A stretch of 64,000 nt of DNA from Rhexocercosporidium sp. MPI-PUGE-AT-0058 (GCA_020746875.1 JAGTJL010000018.1:682001-746000); one strand, 5' to 3'; positions 35,301 to 46,984 are shown, counted from the first letter of the stretch. The notes: generated by a model not told the origin, from the sequence alone. Program-made: numbers and translations.

Positions 35301-38060
35301 GCTCTTTTATTAAGTTAATATATATATAAAGAGGTAAATTCAATATTAATATTACTCTCCTTATATTACTTTTTATATTTAATTGATTTATTAATCTTTA
35401 TAACTAAGGTGTCGTTATTTTAGCGTATTTTGTAAACCGAAAGCCCGAATTAGCGTCTTATTTACGCTTTAAATAATTTAAAAGTATTTAAGACGGCGAT
35501 TAACTTTTTAGTTTTTAAAAGCCGCTCGTAGAATTTCTTATTATATTTGTCTTTAATTAATAAAAGTCAGTTGTTTTCGTTAAAACTTATTAAAAAGTCG
35601 AATAAATCCTAAAAAATACGGTAAAAAGGACGGGTAACTGTTTTTTTTTAATTAATAACGACTTATTACTTATTATATAATAGCTACCGCATAATGCTCG
35701 TATTCTAACCGAATTAAACTTTAAATCTCGACGTTATATGTATTTTTTATTAAGTTTTTTAAAGCTTTCTTTTTAAAGTAACTTACGCGTAAATGCTATA
35801 AGTAGGCTTCGTCGACTTATAGCTTTAAATATTATTTACTCGACTAAAAGCCTTAGCAAATGCTCCTTTTTAGCGTTAAAAATATTAAAAAGTTATAATT
35901 TAGGCGAATTAAAATGCGGTAAGTAATTAAAGAAACCGAAAAGTAATTAAAAGGCTTATATTTAAAGAAAGCTAAATTAAATTATCGCTGTAATTACTTT
36001 AAAATTAGACTGTTTTTAGCTATTCTCGTACGTAAAATGCAATTTAAATTATTATATTAAACTCTTACTTATAAAAGGCGAGCTTTTAAAATAATATTAA
36101 TATTAAAGCTTTTAATAATAGCGACGTTTAAAAGGATTAAATCGCTTATATTTAGTCCGTTAAGATTATAAAAAATACTTTTAAAAACTTAAGTACCGCG
36201 GCCTTTAATTATTAAGCTTAACGTTCCGGCCTTAACGCTATTATCCGTAATAATTTTAATAAAGCTTTTAGGGACGAGGAGAGCTTTTGAATTTATTAAA
36301 TAAGTAATAGCTCCGTTATCGAGTAAAGTATTCTTTGCGAGCGGATAGCGATTCATATTTATAATAGCGTATATCTTTATAGTAGCGAGAGCTTTGTCGA
36401 GAAATTTAAGGCTTATAAAGTAAATTTAAACGTTTTTAAGATATTTTGCTTTTACTAAAGCAACTGGCTTTAAAATCACAGGAGCTACTAATGCCTGAGT
36501 TAAAAAGAAATTATCGGAAGGTAGTCCGGAAGCTAATTACGTTATTAATAGCATATTTTTACTGAGTTTAGTAATTTCTCGGCAGAGGTTAAAGAAGTCG
36601 CTCTTTAGTCGAAGTCGAGTTTCTTTAATTTCCTTTATTAATAATAAGTTTTTGAGATTGCTCGCCGTCGAGCCGTCGTAATAATACCGAAGTTTATAAT
36701 AATTAATAGCTTTATAACGGTAAAAGCGATACTTATATAGGCAAGTATTTACTCGCGTATTTAACGACTAGTTTCGTTAAACCGACGAAGTTACGGGAGT
36801 ATTTAATCTTTTTTTAAGAGTAATATATAAGCTTATTATTTTTTATTATTTAAAAGTTGTAAATAATTCCTTATTAAGAGTAAATAATTAATTAACGTAA
36901 TTAAGTAAAGAATACTAATTTATTACCTCGAGAGCATTATCTCGTAGTAATTTAAAGTGCCGTTCGCGCGCCTATTCCGGTGCGAGCTTCTCTTATACCG
37001 CCTTAATAAAGTCAAGTATTACTAGCGGTCTTTTAACGTTTAGTAAATCGTATAAGAGAGCATTTTAATAAGCCGCTTTTCATTTTTAAAGCTATTTCTT
37101 AAGATTAACTCGCCTTACTTTAATAATAGCGAGCTTCTTTTTATAAGTAAACTATATTAATATATAAGCACTTATTTTCAAAGGGGCGTAATCTTTCTTA
37201 AGGATTTAAAAAAGTAATTAAAGAGTCCATGACTTTAATTAAAGGTCTCCGTTTATTATCTCGGTTAATTACTCCTTTTTTATATAAGCTTACTCGTTCT
37301 CGCATTCCTTAACTATTCCTTAATAAATAAAAAGATTAATTATCTCTTAAATTTATTTATAAGCTGCCTTATAAGCTCGAGCTTTTTCCGTTTATTATAC
37401 GAGCTTCCTTACGTGTTCCCTTATAAAAGTAATATATATTAAAGTTATATTCTTAATTATAGCTTTTGCCGGTAATAATACGCTCGGCTTAAAGCTTTTT
37501 TTTATAAAGTCGCGAGTATCTTCGTCCTACTTTGCTTAAGCTTAAAAGTTATACTTAATAGCTTCTTTATTTTATTATACTTTTAAATTATTTAATAATA
37601 AGGGTTTCGGTTCGGCGTCGAAAAGGTTAAAAGTAATTAATAACGCAGGGTTTATTAAATTTTATATTTTATAAAAGATATAAAAAGATTTAAACGCTTA
37701 ATATTAAGGAGTCTAAGTGCGCTTATTATAATTAAAAGGAGTTCGATTATTTAAAGAAGAAGCTAAAATTAAGTTTATTATAATAAAGAGGTTGCTTTTG
37801 TGAGCTTCGAGTATTCGATAAAGGAAGAAGGATTAAAGAGGTATCGAGTCTAATTGCTCGGCTTTTATATTCGTTTAGAGTAAAATAAAAGAGTTAATAG
37901 AAAATAACGGTATGAATTACACTTTATAATAAGGTAGAAAACTTTATAACGTATAGTAAATGCTCTCTACTTATAAACTTGCCTTATAAGCTTTATTTAA
38001 ATTAATAGCGTATAAAGGGAAGAATACTAACTTAATAGCTTTATTAACGGGGCTTATAAC
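32354..38060 (-). pseudogene. Element C gag-pol, 5' part: gag, protease, integrase, RT
   Basis: Minus strand from the right: gag (about 38050-36500, poorly readable). Protease LLDNGAITYLINSKALLVP follows near 36330-36270. A GAG-pre-integrase segment near 35810-35700 reads HLRVSYFKKKALKNLIKNTY, then LEYEHYAVA; one zinc-ligand His and one Cys are now Tyr. The integrase core is not resolved in detail. RT (about 33480-33140) contains VNAFINAK, VNRALYGLKDSPALWYGDF and an intact catalytic YIDD. D1 cuts the sequence beyond 32354. Confidence 0.88.
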
Positions 38061-38243
38061 TGTAGTATAGAAGTGAATTAAAGCATTATAAGTAATTATA
38101 ATTAAATTAAAGTGATTAATTGTTATTTAAAAGCTCTAAGAATCAGGAGAAAACAGTTGTTCTCCTGAAGGCGGTCTACAGTAGCAGAACCTAATTAAGT
38201 CACGTGCAGTGCCAAGAGAGCAGCTGCCCGTGCCTATACGACA
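38061..38243 (-). repeat. 5' LTR of element C
   Basis: A 183-bp LTR matching 21964-22146, beginning tgtagtatag and ending acgaca, immediately before the duplication tcctt at 38244-38248. Confidence 0.93.
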
Positions 38244-38248
38244 TCCTT

Positions 38249-41200
38249 TCTTTTCCCGGCGAGCCTTTAATAAGTTATTAATATATTACTAAGGCGTAAA
38301 CTATTAAATTAAGTTTATTAAAGAAAACGACTTATTCTTTAAACTTTTCCGGCGTATGACTAAAGAATAATTATTAAAGATTAAGCGGTATATTATCGAT
38401 AACTTATATAAAGGTTTTATCGAGCCTTTTAGCGCGCTATATGCGGCTCTTATTCTCTTCGCCAAGAAAGCCGATGGTAGTCTTCAGTTATACGTCGACT
38501 ATCGAAAGCTAAATGCCTTATTTAAGAAGGACCCGTACTTAATTCTTTTAATTAATAAAATAATAACTTATATTTATAAGGCAAAGGTCTTTATAAAGCT
38601 CGATATTTAGCAAGCTTTTTACCGCATCCGTATGTCCTCTAAGAGCGAAGATTATACGACTTTTTGTACCTAATATAACACGTATAAATATAAAGTCCTT
38701 TCCTTTAGTCTTATAAATAGTTCGGCGACTTTTTAGCGATTTATTAACGATATTTTAATAAAATACTTAAACGACTTTTACGCGGCTTATATAAATAATA
38801 TCCTTATATATTCGTTAACTCTTAAGGAATATAAGGTTTATATTAAAAAAGTAATAGTAATATTATAAGTACATAAACTTTAAGCCGATATTAAGAAATC
38901 CGAGTTTAACGTATAAAAGACGAAGTTCTTAGGTTTTATTATCGGCGTCGATGGCGTGAAAGTGGACTTAAAGAAGATTAATATAATTAAAGACTAGCGA
39001 TACGCTAATAATATATAGGGTATATAAAGCTACCTTGGTTTCTGTAACTTTTACCGCCGGTTTATTAAGGACTATAATCGTATTATACGACTCCTTATAA
39101 TATTTACCGGAAAAGACGTTCTCTTTAAATTTAATAGCGTTTATAAAAACGCTTAAAAAACTCTCCGGGAAGCCCTCTAATTTACGCCGGTTCTTCGCTA
39201 TTATAACCTTATTAAATAAACACGGCTAGAGACCGACTCTTCCGACGGAGTCGTCGCGGGAATCTTATCTTAATTTTAAAAGGACGATACCTTTTACCTT
39301 ATAGGATACTTCTCGAAGATAATAACGGACCTCGAACTTAATTACCCGATTTACGACAAAGAAATACTGGCGATTTTCCGGTTATTTAAATAATATTACT
39401 TAGAGCTTTTAAGTGCCTAGAAAAATATCCTCGTTTATATTAATTACCGAGCTCTAAAGTACTTTGTAATTATTAAAGACCTTACGGCTAGGTAGGCTCG
39501 ATAGGCTGAGTTCTTTACGGACTTTTATTTTACGATTATATATTATACCGGGACGACTAATACGTTAGCTAATATTTTATCTCGACGGGATTAAGATGTC
39601 ACGGTTATAAAGGCATAAAAGCAGGTTATTTATAATTAATAATTAATTCCGACTGACAAAATCGACTCGCGAGTCGCTAGCGACCTCTAACTCTCCGCCG
39701 TCGATCCTATAGACGCCTATATTAAAGTCGTAAAAACAATACTTTTAGCACTTATAAAGGCTATAATCCTAGACTATAATATTAAGCCTTGTAACGAGTC
39801 AGAGCTAAAACCTAAGCTTAATATAAAAGTACTAATCGACTCGAAAATCCTTACGCCGGAAGAGCTTAACCTTAACTTTATAATAACTTATAATATCACA
39901 GAATATAATATTATTAATTAAGTGCTTTTAATTAATAAGTCGTCCCCCTTGCTAAAGCCTCTTTAATAAAAAGCTAGGGAGTAATTATTAAATTATAAGT
40001 TAATAAACGATAAACTACTTTTTTAAGGACGCTTAAAAGTGCCTCTAGAGCCGCCGGAGCTTTATATAATACTTATTCGCTACGTACACTTATAACCCTT
40101 AGTAGCACACGTAGAAATCGAAAAGATAAAGGCATTACTTAGTCGTAAATATTATTAAAACGGCCTTATTACGGATATAGCCTAATACGTGGTAAATTAT
40201 AATTATTCCCGATAAAAAGCCCGTAAGGATAAAACTCTTAATTTCTTATATCTTTTATTAATCTTTGCTCGGCTGTATTAATACTTTATAATAGACTTTA
40301 CGAAGCTATTATTAAATAAGCACAATTATAACTTCGCTATAGTTATCGTCGACCGCCTATTTAAAAAGCCGGTCTTAATATTTTATAATAATATAATTAT
40401 TATAAAAAATATAATAATCCTTTTCTTTATTTATTAGATTTAATACTTCGGCATGCCGGACTTTATTGTCTTAAACCAAGGACTTTAATTTGTCTCCTCT
40501 TTTTAAAAGGAATATTATTATATCCTCGGAATTAAAGTAAAGCTTACGACGACGTATAACCTAAACGTCGATAATTAAACGAAGGTAACGAATTAATATA
40601 TTAAGTAGCGGCTCCGCCTCTTTTATTATTATTATTAAAATAATTAAAGCGACCTTTTATTAATTATAGATATCGCTTAATTATTATTGTGGTGGGGTTG
40701 ACCTCAGAGGCCCATTTGTCACGTGATTGAGCTGCATCTTGCTGTATTTAAGATAGACTCTAGGGCAACATCCTTTAAGGACAATAACGATTTTTATTAT
40801 TATAACTTTTCCTTCTTATTCAAACTATACCTCTCCCCTCCTTTAATAGATTATACTCCTTAGATATGTGATATCTCTAGTATTCGTCAAATGGGTATTT
40901 CCTACGTTTACCCTCCGGCACTTGCTTTGCTACCCTCTTGTTGTGTGCTTGGTGTTTTCCCCTCCACATTATTACCGCACAAGTCTTTAAGTAACTTATT
41001 TTTTTTTTAAATTACTTAACGGCGTTAAATTAAGGACTTCCTAGGATTTAATTAACTTAAAGCTTTTAGCTACGGCAATAGAGAAACTCAATCGTAAGAA
41101 AGCTTTATAAATAGTATTATAAATAAAGGAAGTTATAAAAGTTATATAATCGTTACTAAAGGCTTAATAAGAGAAAATAAAACGGCTGGCTAATTGCAGT

Positions 41201-41700
41201 CGCCGTGCCGTCGACTAGGACGTTAGCGACCTAGTATTAGTTGACACTCGGAATTAAAATATCGACCGACTCTTAAAGAAGCTGTCGGACAAGTAATACG
41301 GACTAGTTAAGGTACTTTCGCAAGAAGGGGAGAGTTAAAAGGTAAAACTATTAAAGAGTTAAATTATATATTTTGTATTTTATACTTATTTATTACGGAA
41401 GTACGTCAACAACCTTTTATTAGGCTAAGCCAGATAAACGCTAATACTAATACAGCTCTTATTTAATTAAGAAGAATAGGAAATTAAAGTTATTTTAGGC
41501 TCGAAGTTAATGAATCGAAAGCTTTAGTATTATATTAAATGGCTAGGCGCCGACGAAGACTTGGAGTAATATTTATGCTCGAATATTATAACGGCCCCTT
41601 ATTTAGTTAAGGCTTTTTATATAAGGCATAAAGATAATAAGAGGGTCGTAAGGCTTTTAAGAGCTTTACTAAAGTAATTAAAGGCTTTTAATAATAAAAT
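38249..41700 (+). pseudogene. Element B pol: RT, RNase H, integrase, chromodomain
   Basis: Plus strand: RT with FAKKADGSLQLYVDYRKLNA (about 38462-38522), the catalytic box YINN at 38788-38799 (both Asp now Asn) and LGFCNFYRRFIKDYNR near 39030-39080. RNase H follows with RLETDSSDGVVAGILS and YDKEILAI (about 39230-39370). Integrase zinc and core regions span 39850-40680. The integrase continues after solo LTR E with VSDLVLVDTRNQN near 41230 and SLLRKYVNN near 41390. A chromodomain-like C-terminus reads EWYL-like text with YNGPLFS near 41560-41620. RIP stops are frequent. Confidence 0.88.
40688..40968. mobile_element. Solo LTR E, nearly free of RIP, inside element B integrase
   Basis: A 281-bp segment of ordinary composition stands out sharply in the AT-rich element. 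It starts TGTGGTGGGG and ends CCCCTCCACA, near-complementary ends. The direct repeat ttat occurs at 40684-40687 and again at 40969-40972, so the duplication is 4-5 bp with the fifth base ambiguous. The integrase reading frame of B runs up to the left edge and resumes at the right edge. It keeps many CA and TG dinucleotides, so it inserted after the main RIP episode or was too short to be recognised. Its parent element is not in this window. Confidence 0.82.
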
Positions 41701-41779
41701 TAATGATTATAAAAAGCTAGAAGACGATAGTCCTATAATTACAACTGCGCGGACGCAATTCTTTAAGAGGAAGGGGTAA

Positions 41780-42168
41780 TATTACGACCTCCGATGCGCC
41801 TCGTATTACCGACACAGCTATTAAGGCTGCTTTAGTCACGTAGAGGCTGCTTTACTTAAGGCTGCTTTAGTTACGTAGAGGCTGCTTTACTTAAGGCTGC
41901 TTTGGTTACGTGGAGGCTGCTTTACTTAAGGCTACTTTAGTTACGTAGAAGCTGCTTTACTCGTAGTATTGCCTTGGCTTAGTAATTATAGCGCTAGACC
42001 TAATCGGGAAAGGCTAGAGAAACCCTTTATGTATTTATATTAAAGCTCCCTTTTATAAAGAGCTCTTCTTTTTTTCTTTATTTTTTCTTCTCGATTCTGA
42101 GCGTAGCATTAGGCTTAAATATAAAGCTAAAGTTAACTCGCCGTATCAACCTCTTGCAAGCCGTAACA
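41780..42168 (+). repeat. 3' LTR of element B
   Basis: A 389-bp LTR, one 35-bp unit longer than the 5' copy, ending ccgtaaca directly before the duplication cttta (42169-42173). It keeps more C and G than the 5' LTR. Confidence 0.93.
41824..41961 (+). repeat. Tandem 35-bp units inside 3' LTR of B (four copies)
   Basis: Four units of aggctgctttagttacgtag plus aggctgctttactta, against three in the 5' LTR. LTRs are identical at insertion, so the copy number changed after integration. Confidence 0.85.
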
Positions 42169-43278
42169 CTTTAACCAGCTTTATATAAAATAACTAGTCT
42201 TAGAGAAACAACCTGTCGTCGATATCGACTTCTGCCGCTTCTTATAAGAGTAGATGCGCTCTCTTGATTATTCTTAATTTGTCCCTGCTCGATTTCGAAG
42301 CTGGTGCCGTCTTTTCTTAGATATTATTAATTAAAGCTAAAACTCCGTCTATTACTATTATCTGCCGATTCTAGATCACTAAATCAGCGTGAGACTTATA
42401 TCTTAATAATTCAGTATGTTCCGCTCTTAATTCAATTATCTCCTAAAATAATAATATATTATTAAGACACTTGTTCTTGTTGCTAAAGAACATTCGCTTC
42501 CGAGTCTCGGGGTTGATATAATTCTTGAAAATCAAATCTAAATCTATTATTCTAAAAGTAATCTTATATTTTTCTTTGTTCTTCCTTTCTCCTTTCTTTA
42601 AAGCCTTAAGAGCATCAGTAAGAAAGCTATTTAGCTTTTTAATAAAAAACCAAATCCTACTATTCTCTTACCGAATCCGTTTGCTACCCTCGGCCTTAAT
42701 ATCATCGAGCCTCTTCGTAACGATTTGGATTTTGTCTTTTACTAGTTCATCTATAAGTATAGTACCGCTCTTAACCAATTAAGACAATTTCTTATCCAAA
42801 TAATATTAATTATCTTGATATAACACCTCGCCTTGTCTTTCACCGCCTAGAATAGCGAGTAAATCTCTGGCCTCCCTACGATCTCCTGTCCGAACTCAAA
42901 TAGCAACTTCCCGCACTCGATAGAGGCATTTCTTAATTCTTTAGATAGAGATACAGATCTAAAGAGTGCTATAAGAGAACTAGTCTTTATGCGGGTGTTG
43001 CGGTCGTGGATCCATGGCAGAACGAAGTTTACAAATATAGCTTCTAAAGATGGGATCTTAGCGAGGTTATCTAGTGTTACTCGTGAAGCTGTAACTGCCG
43101 CTCTCATAAGACTAAGCAAATCGGAGGGTGTCTGGTTAAAGGCTACTAGTAGTTGCGGTAGCTCACGAAGCTTAGAGGAAGGCATCTTGAGCTGAGGTAG
43201 TGCGGGGTATATTCGTTGCTGAGTGTTTTGGAAAAATCTCAGAGATGGAGAAGAGAGGCGGCGAATACTAGTCCTCAT
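42169..43278 (-). pseudogene. M3-family metallopeptidase, 5' half, split by element B
   Basis: The minus strand from ATG at 43278 gives an intact 143-codon stretch (to 42847). It has a basic, Ser/Arg-rich start (MRTSIRRLSSPSLRFF) that could be a mitochondrial targeting sequence. Helical text typical of the M3 N-terminal domain follows (NFVLPWIHDRN, SKELRNASIECGKLLFEFG). Beyond 42847 the frame continues with RIP-like stops. It includes INPETRKRMFFSNKNKCLNN (about 42525-42465) and IELRAEHTELLRYKSHADLV (about 42440-42380), which match the family's NPETRK...NENK and Y.SHA motifs. The frame then reaches element B at 42168. The catalytic half is at 17617-18863. Family assignment is firm; the exact member is not certain. 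Confidence 0.9.
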
Positions 43279-44056
43279 CTATATATGTCCTCTTTGATGA
43301 CAGGATTATGGAGAATGTAGAATTTGCTCTTTTTGGGTGGATAGGTAAGTACAAGAGTGCAGGAACGATGCACGCTCTGCTCGCAAGGCTAGCCAAATTC
43401 GTTTCTGGTAAAGCGATAACTCCTCAGGTAGGTAGGTAACCATCGCTCCATGAATGAGAGCCTGTTCAAAGTCGCTAAATCATTTCAGAACATTACGTTT
43501 AAGGAAAAGCCGAGCTTGGGTTTAAGTAAGCCTTAGTTTTGATCTTTAAAGTGAATTGTATAAGTAGCAAAGCAACTCGCTTCACTGGAGACGATTTTGG
43601 CTAGCCTCGTCGTTTGTCATGAGACTGATTGTGAAATGAGAGTATTTAAAGGTGCCTTAATAGTGTCTAACTTCCATGAAAAGTCTCGGGCTTTCTCCCA
43701 TAGCTGCAAATGAGACCCATACGTTTTGGCAAGAAAACCAGAATTTGGGATTGTGATAGCTTGAAAGTCGGTTGTCAAACACATGTCTTTACTTGTAGTT
43801 GGGAGGATGAAAGCCCTTGAGGTATTTCATAGTCTCACAAGCTTGTCAGGCTTTCGATGCTAAATAAATCCGAGTCGTAAAGAAACAAGTCTTGGTTTGA
43901 GATTGAGATAAATCCATGCCTACGACTAGTCCGGATCCGGACTCCTGATGGTTCACGCAAAAACACCACAACGCGTCTTCCATTCCAAGACCTCAAGCTC
44001 ATCAACTCCACAACATTTGACTAATTTTCTCGAGATAGCACTCGGGCCGCATCAAC
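43279..44056. other. Intergenic region between divergent genes
   Basis: Ordinary-composition sequence between the former peptidase start (minus) and the F-box-like gene (plus). It presumably holds both promoters. No frame with support and no clear TATA motif is seen. Confidence 0.5.
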
Positions 44057-45297
44057 ATGTCTTCCCAGCATACCACTTCATCTGGAAATGTGCTGGGCTC
44101 GGTGTCCGGTCTTCCACCTGAGATCTGGTCAATGATCGGAGACGAGGTACCTACTCCCTCCCATAGACAGCGATATTGACAGCGTTTTGATGAATATACA
44201 TCGGCCATCTCTGAATCCAACCATGGAATGCTATCAGATCATAGCTAACAGATTATTCAGCTCCATGGTCTAGATAGCTTGAGAGCGCTGGTCCGCGTGT
44301 GCCATGCATTTGACGACATATTCGCACCAGTCTTCTACTCACGAACGCTTTTGAAACTTAGCAGTTATCAACCAGACGAAATTTATTCAGCGAAGCTAAA
44401 TCCCGAACTGGTCCACACCAAACACTTTGAGGTCCGAGTCGAAGGGTTCATATCCCATAACTCTGACTATGATGTTGTTATGAACGACAAGTACGCTACA
44501 TTTGTGGCGAGAATGCTGAGGGAGATGCCGAATCTGCGAAGTCTCAGGTATATCAAGTCCGTGGTGCTTTGATCCAAAGTCGATTCTGATTATCTAGCTG
44601 GTACGACTCACCGCATGAGGACCACATTCCCTCTCTAGTGCTAAGAAACAAGGCTTTCATCGATGCTTTACAATCTTGCAAGTTGCTCTCGCACTTGTAT
44701 GTTTTCTTCGACTGTCAATGGAACAATGATGAAGAAGAGTCCCTCAACTGCTCTATTCCACTTGGCGGGTTCCGCAACCTCATAACATTGGAACTTTACC
44801 ACATTGGCGGAAACGAGGCCGAGGAGGTTAAAGATATCACTACAGCTTTGAGTTACTCTCCACATCTTGGAAAACTCAGTCTTGGATTCGGATGGAGGAT
44901 TGGCTGCGAAGGCCCTCTAGATATCTTGCATGTACGGGGTGAAGGCGATTTCTTGCTCTACATCTACTCGCGATACCAATCTTTGGGAAAGTCGCCCTTA
45001 AAGCTTAAAACATTAAGACTCGGTCATGGCCTGTTCCCGAGAACACACAGGCTTAACGCTGGCAACTTTATAGCAAAGCTTGTTGGCATGAGTAGTCTCA
45101 AGACTCTCTATCTGTTCAACGGATTGATCCGAGGTACCGACGACCGCCTGGTAAGCTTAGAATGGGCTACGATAGCGTATCTCTATTGCCCTCGTAGGTT
45201 ATTTTTGTTGTTTCCTGCATGTCCACACTTATTACGTGTAAGCCCTAAGAAACTTTCCTTTGACATACTTCACGTACATAAAACCCCATTCCTGTGA
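44057..45297 (+). CDS. F-box-like protein, three exons, about 361 aa
   Basis: Gene model: exons 44057-44146, 44252-44547 and 44598-45297. The introns are 105 bp (GTACCT...AACAG) and 50 bp (GTATAT...TCTAG), and the reading frame is kept across both. The N-terminus reads VSGLPPEIWSMIGDE, then across the first intron LHGLDSLRALVRVCHAFDDI and APVFYSRTL. This is the pattern of an F-box, which docks Skp1 in SCF ubiquitin ligases. The rest has leucine-rich text resembling degenerate leucine-rich repeats (FRNLITLELYHIG, HLGKLSLGFGW, KLKTLRLGH, MSSLKTLYLFNG), which could bind a substrate. The gtaagc at 45152 could be another donor site, so the last about 50 residues are uncertain. No RIP damage is visible. 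Confidence 0.72.
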
Positions 45298-45691
45298 TGG
45301 TAAGAAGGTCGTTTTAGCTTATCGCTGTCCGGAATTTCCTCATGTTTGCAACTTTTGGGACCGATTTTAAAGGCGTTGGCACTACTTGCAGAAGCGACAC
45401 GCGGCGTGGCCCAACATGAAATCACATTAGAGGGCTTTCTGCACTAAAATATCTTAGTCGCGTGTGGAAAAATTCCGGATGACTTTACACTTCTTACCCC
45501 ATTATTAATCATCATCAAAAGGTTCGCACACACCGACTAAGCAGCATCTGGGAAGATATCCTAAAGTCTATATCAAAAGACATCTTTCCTAATATTTCAT
45601 TGATCAGCGACGTCTAGGCTTACAACTCATCTGTCTAAATTCTTTTTGCTCAGCTCGCCCGTAGATCGATAATCAGAGACAGCGAACTACC
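45298..45691. other. Intergenic region
   Basis: Nothing recognisable apart from the presumed 3' end of the F-box-like gene and the promoter of the next gene. No RIP-like composition. Confidence 0.45.
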
Positions 45692-46765
45692 ATGCCTTCG
45701 ATCGACGTTATGGACGCTCCTAAGTTGTCTGAGACTCCCTCGCCTCGCAGACCATGCTGGGAGATCTTAGAGCTCGATCATCCTGATCATCTCGAATGTT
45801 ACCGGTGCAAAAAACTACATAACATAAGCGACGTACTTGCTCATCCCAAGGCATGGATCAAATGCAGGAAAGGTGATCAGAAGCTACGGGTGGCCACATT
45901 CATCCATCCGGATTTTGACCTCACAATTTTTCGCATGATCATGAAGCGACATCGTCAAGGGAAAGGCCCGGAAAATTTCATGGAACTGCTTGCTTATCGA
46001 GGAACTTCGGTCTTGGAAGACTCGCATGTTTCGCGATTTACTGCCGAGCCGAGAATTATCGACGGTAGACTTTTGATGCGTTCGGAAAAGACATACGTTG
46101 TAGCACCTGCTGATGAGGCAGCGCAGTGCTATTTACTGAAGAGAAATCTCCTCAAGTGCCCCCATACGAGTAGGTGGACACCGGAGAACATAACTGTCAC
46201 CCAAAGTTTGCACCGGAGGTTCGCAACGATCGATAGCATGGTGGCAGGCCGGCGGGAGCATATCATGAGCTACCAATGTGATTTCTGTTTGACTGAATTT
46301 GATGTCAGTCTGCAAAGATTCGAAGGCCAAGGGATTGTGCTGTTTGTGGTCAAATGGCAAGATATTGGTACTGGACTGTCTCCTTTAGACGACGACCTCC
46401 CGCCTGTCGTCGCCTACTACGATGTCACCAGAACTGCTCGAAAAGGACCAAAACCGGATTACACATCACCAAGAACTAGGTTTGAGGGGACCAGCTCTGG
46501 GGATGAAGCGCTATGGGCTCTTTCTGCTGCTCTGGCTTGCGAGCAAAGACGGGAGCTATTCGTACTGCATAGTTCATGGCGGGCAAAGCTATGCAGAAGC
46601 AAGGACAGACTCTTTTGGCCTCTGAGCAGGTCTAGTCAACTATTTCCGCACAGGCACCCGACTGGAAGTGGCATTGTTTACGATAGATATGGGCGTGCGC
46701 ATGGGCATGGGTCGAACAGTGAGCAGGAAAGAGCTGGCCAGGCATCGACTCGCGGACTTGATTAA
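45692..46765 (+). CDS. Hypothetical protein, 357 aa, with Cys pairs
   Basis: An uninterrupted frame from ATG 45692 with coding-like composition. The N-terminal part has a CxxC pair in LECYRCKKLHNI (about residues 35-46), followed by another Cys (WIKCRKGD). Further Cys/His occur in LLKCPHTSRW (about 153-162) and YQCDFCLTEF (about 194-203). These could form a zinc-binding fold, but the spacing does not match a family I can name with confidence. The middle contains VLFVVKWQDIGTGLSPLDDD (about 216-235), which resembles a conserved block in fungal hypothetical proteins, some with an N-terminal F-box that is absent here. The last about 90 residues are Arg/His/Ser-rich and may be altered by an indel or missed intron. 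No membrane segment or signal peptide is evident. Confidence 0.65.
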   Translation: MPSIDVMDAPKLSETPSPRRPCWEILELDHPDHLECYRCKKLHNISDVLAHPKAWIKCRKGDQKLRVATFIHPDFDLTIFRMIMKRHRQGKGPENFMELLAYRGTSVLEDSHVSRFTAEPRIIDGRLLMRSEKTYVVAPADEAAQCYLLKRNLLKCPHTSRWTPENITVTQSLHRRFATIDSMVAGRREHIMSYQCDFCLTEFDVSLQRFEGQGIVLFVVKWQDIGTGLSPLDDDLPPVVAYYDVTRTARKGPKPDYTSPRTRFEGTSSGDEALWALSAALACEQRRELFVLHSSWRAKLCRSKDRLFWPLSRSSQLFPHRHPTGSGIVYDRYGRAHGHGSNSEQERAGQASTRGLD

Positions 46766-46984
46766 CATCAAGATATCAGTGGGCTTCTTGTCTTGTCGGA
46801 ACGGAGGACGGATGTAGAGCAGGGGAGGCACAGCTGCAGGGTTGAGGCGGTAGCTATCTATCCTTAACCAAGAATTCCTTCCTCGATATCGATATGTAAT
46901 CTACTACTGCTTTACTTATGGCTTGTTCTGTACTGTTGTGATCAGTTGACGGGTATATTACCAGTGTATTTTCTGTACTGGTAG

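Larger units (their letters stand above)
21964..38243 (-). mobile_element. Element C: Ty1/copia, minus strand, inserted in B and split by D1
   Basis: LTRs of 183 bp (21964-22146 and 38061-38243) start TGTGGTG/TGTAGTA and end ACGACA. The 5-bp duplication tcctt is perfect (21959-21963 and 38244-38248). Minus-strand pol shows copia order: protease (DNGA, 36309-36320), GAG-pre-integrase (about 35800), integrase, then RT with YIDD near 33162-33173 and the segment VNRALYGLKDSPALWYGDF. D1 interrupts the sequence downstream of RT. Without D1 the element is about 8.0 kb, with extra length from an antisense ORF near its 3' LTR. Confidence 0.93.
18864..42168 (+). mobile_element. Element B: Ty3/gypsy chromovirus, plus strand, carrying nested C, D1 and solo LTR E
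   Basis: LTRs lie at 18864-19216 and 41780-42168, with a perfect 5-bp duplication cttta (18859-18863 and 42169-42173). The interior reads gag (about 19560-20910) and protease/linker (about 20930-21963). Element C (21964-38243) follows, then RT, RNase H, integrase and chromodomain (38249-41700). Solo LTR E sits in the integrase. Removing C and E with their duplicated sites leaves a little over 6.7 kb, a normal gypsy length. B inserted into an M3 peptidase gene and divides it. It is heavily RIP-mutated throughout. Confidence 0.94.

Noticed and set aside
42525..42782. 85-codon plus-strand ORF
   Set aside because: It is antisense to the clearly recognisable M3 peptidase sequence on the minus strand.
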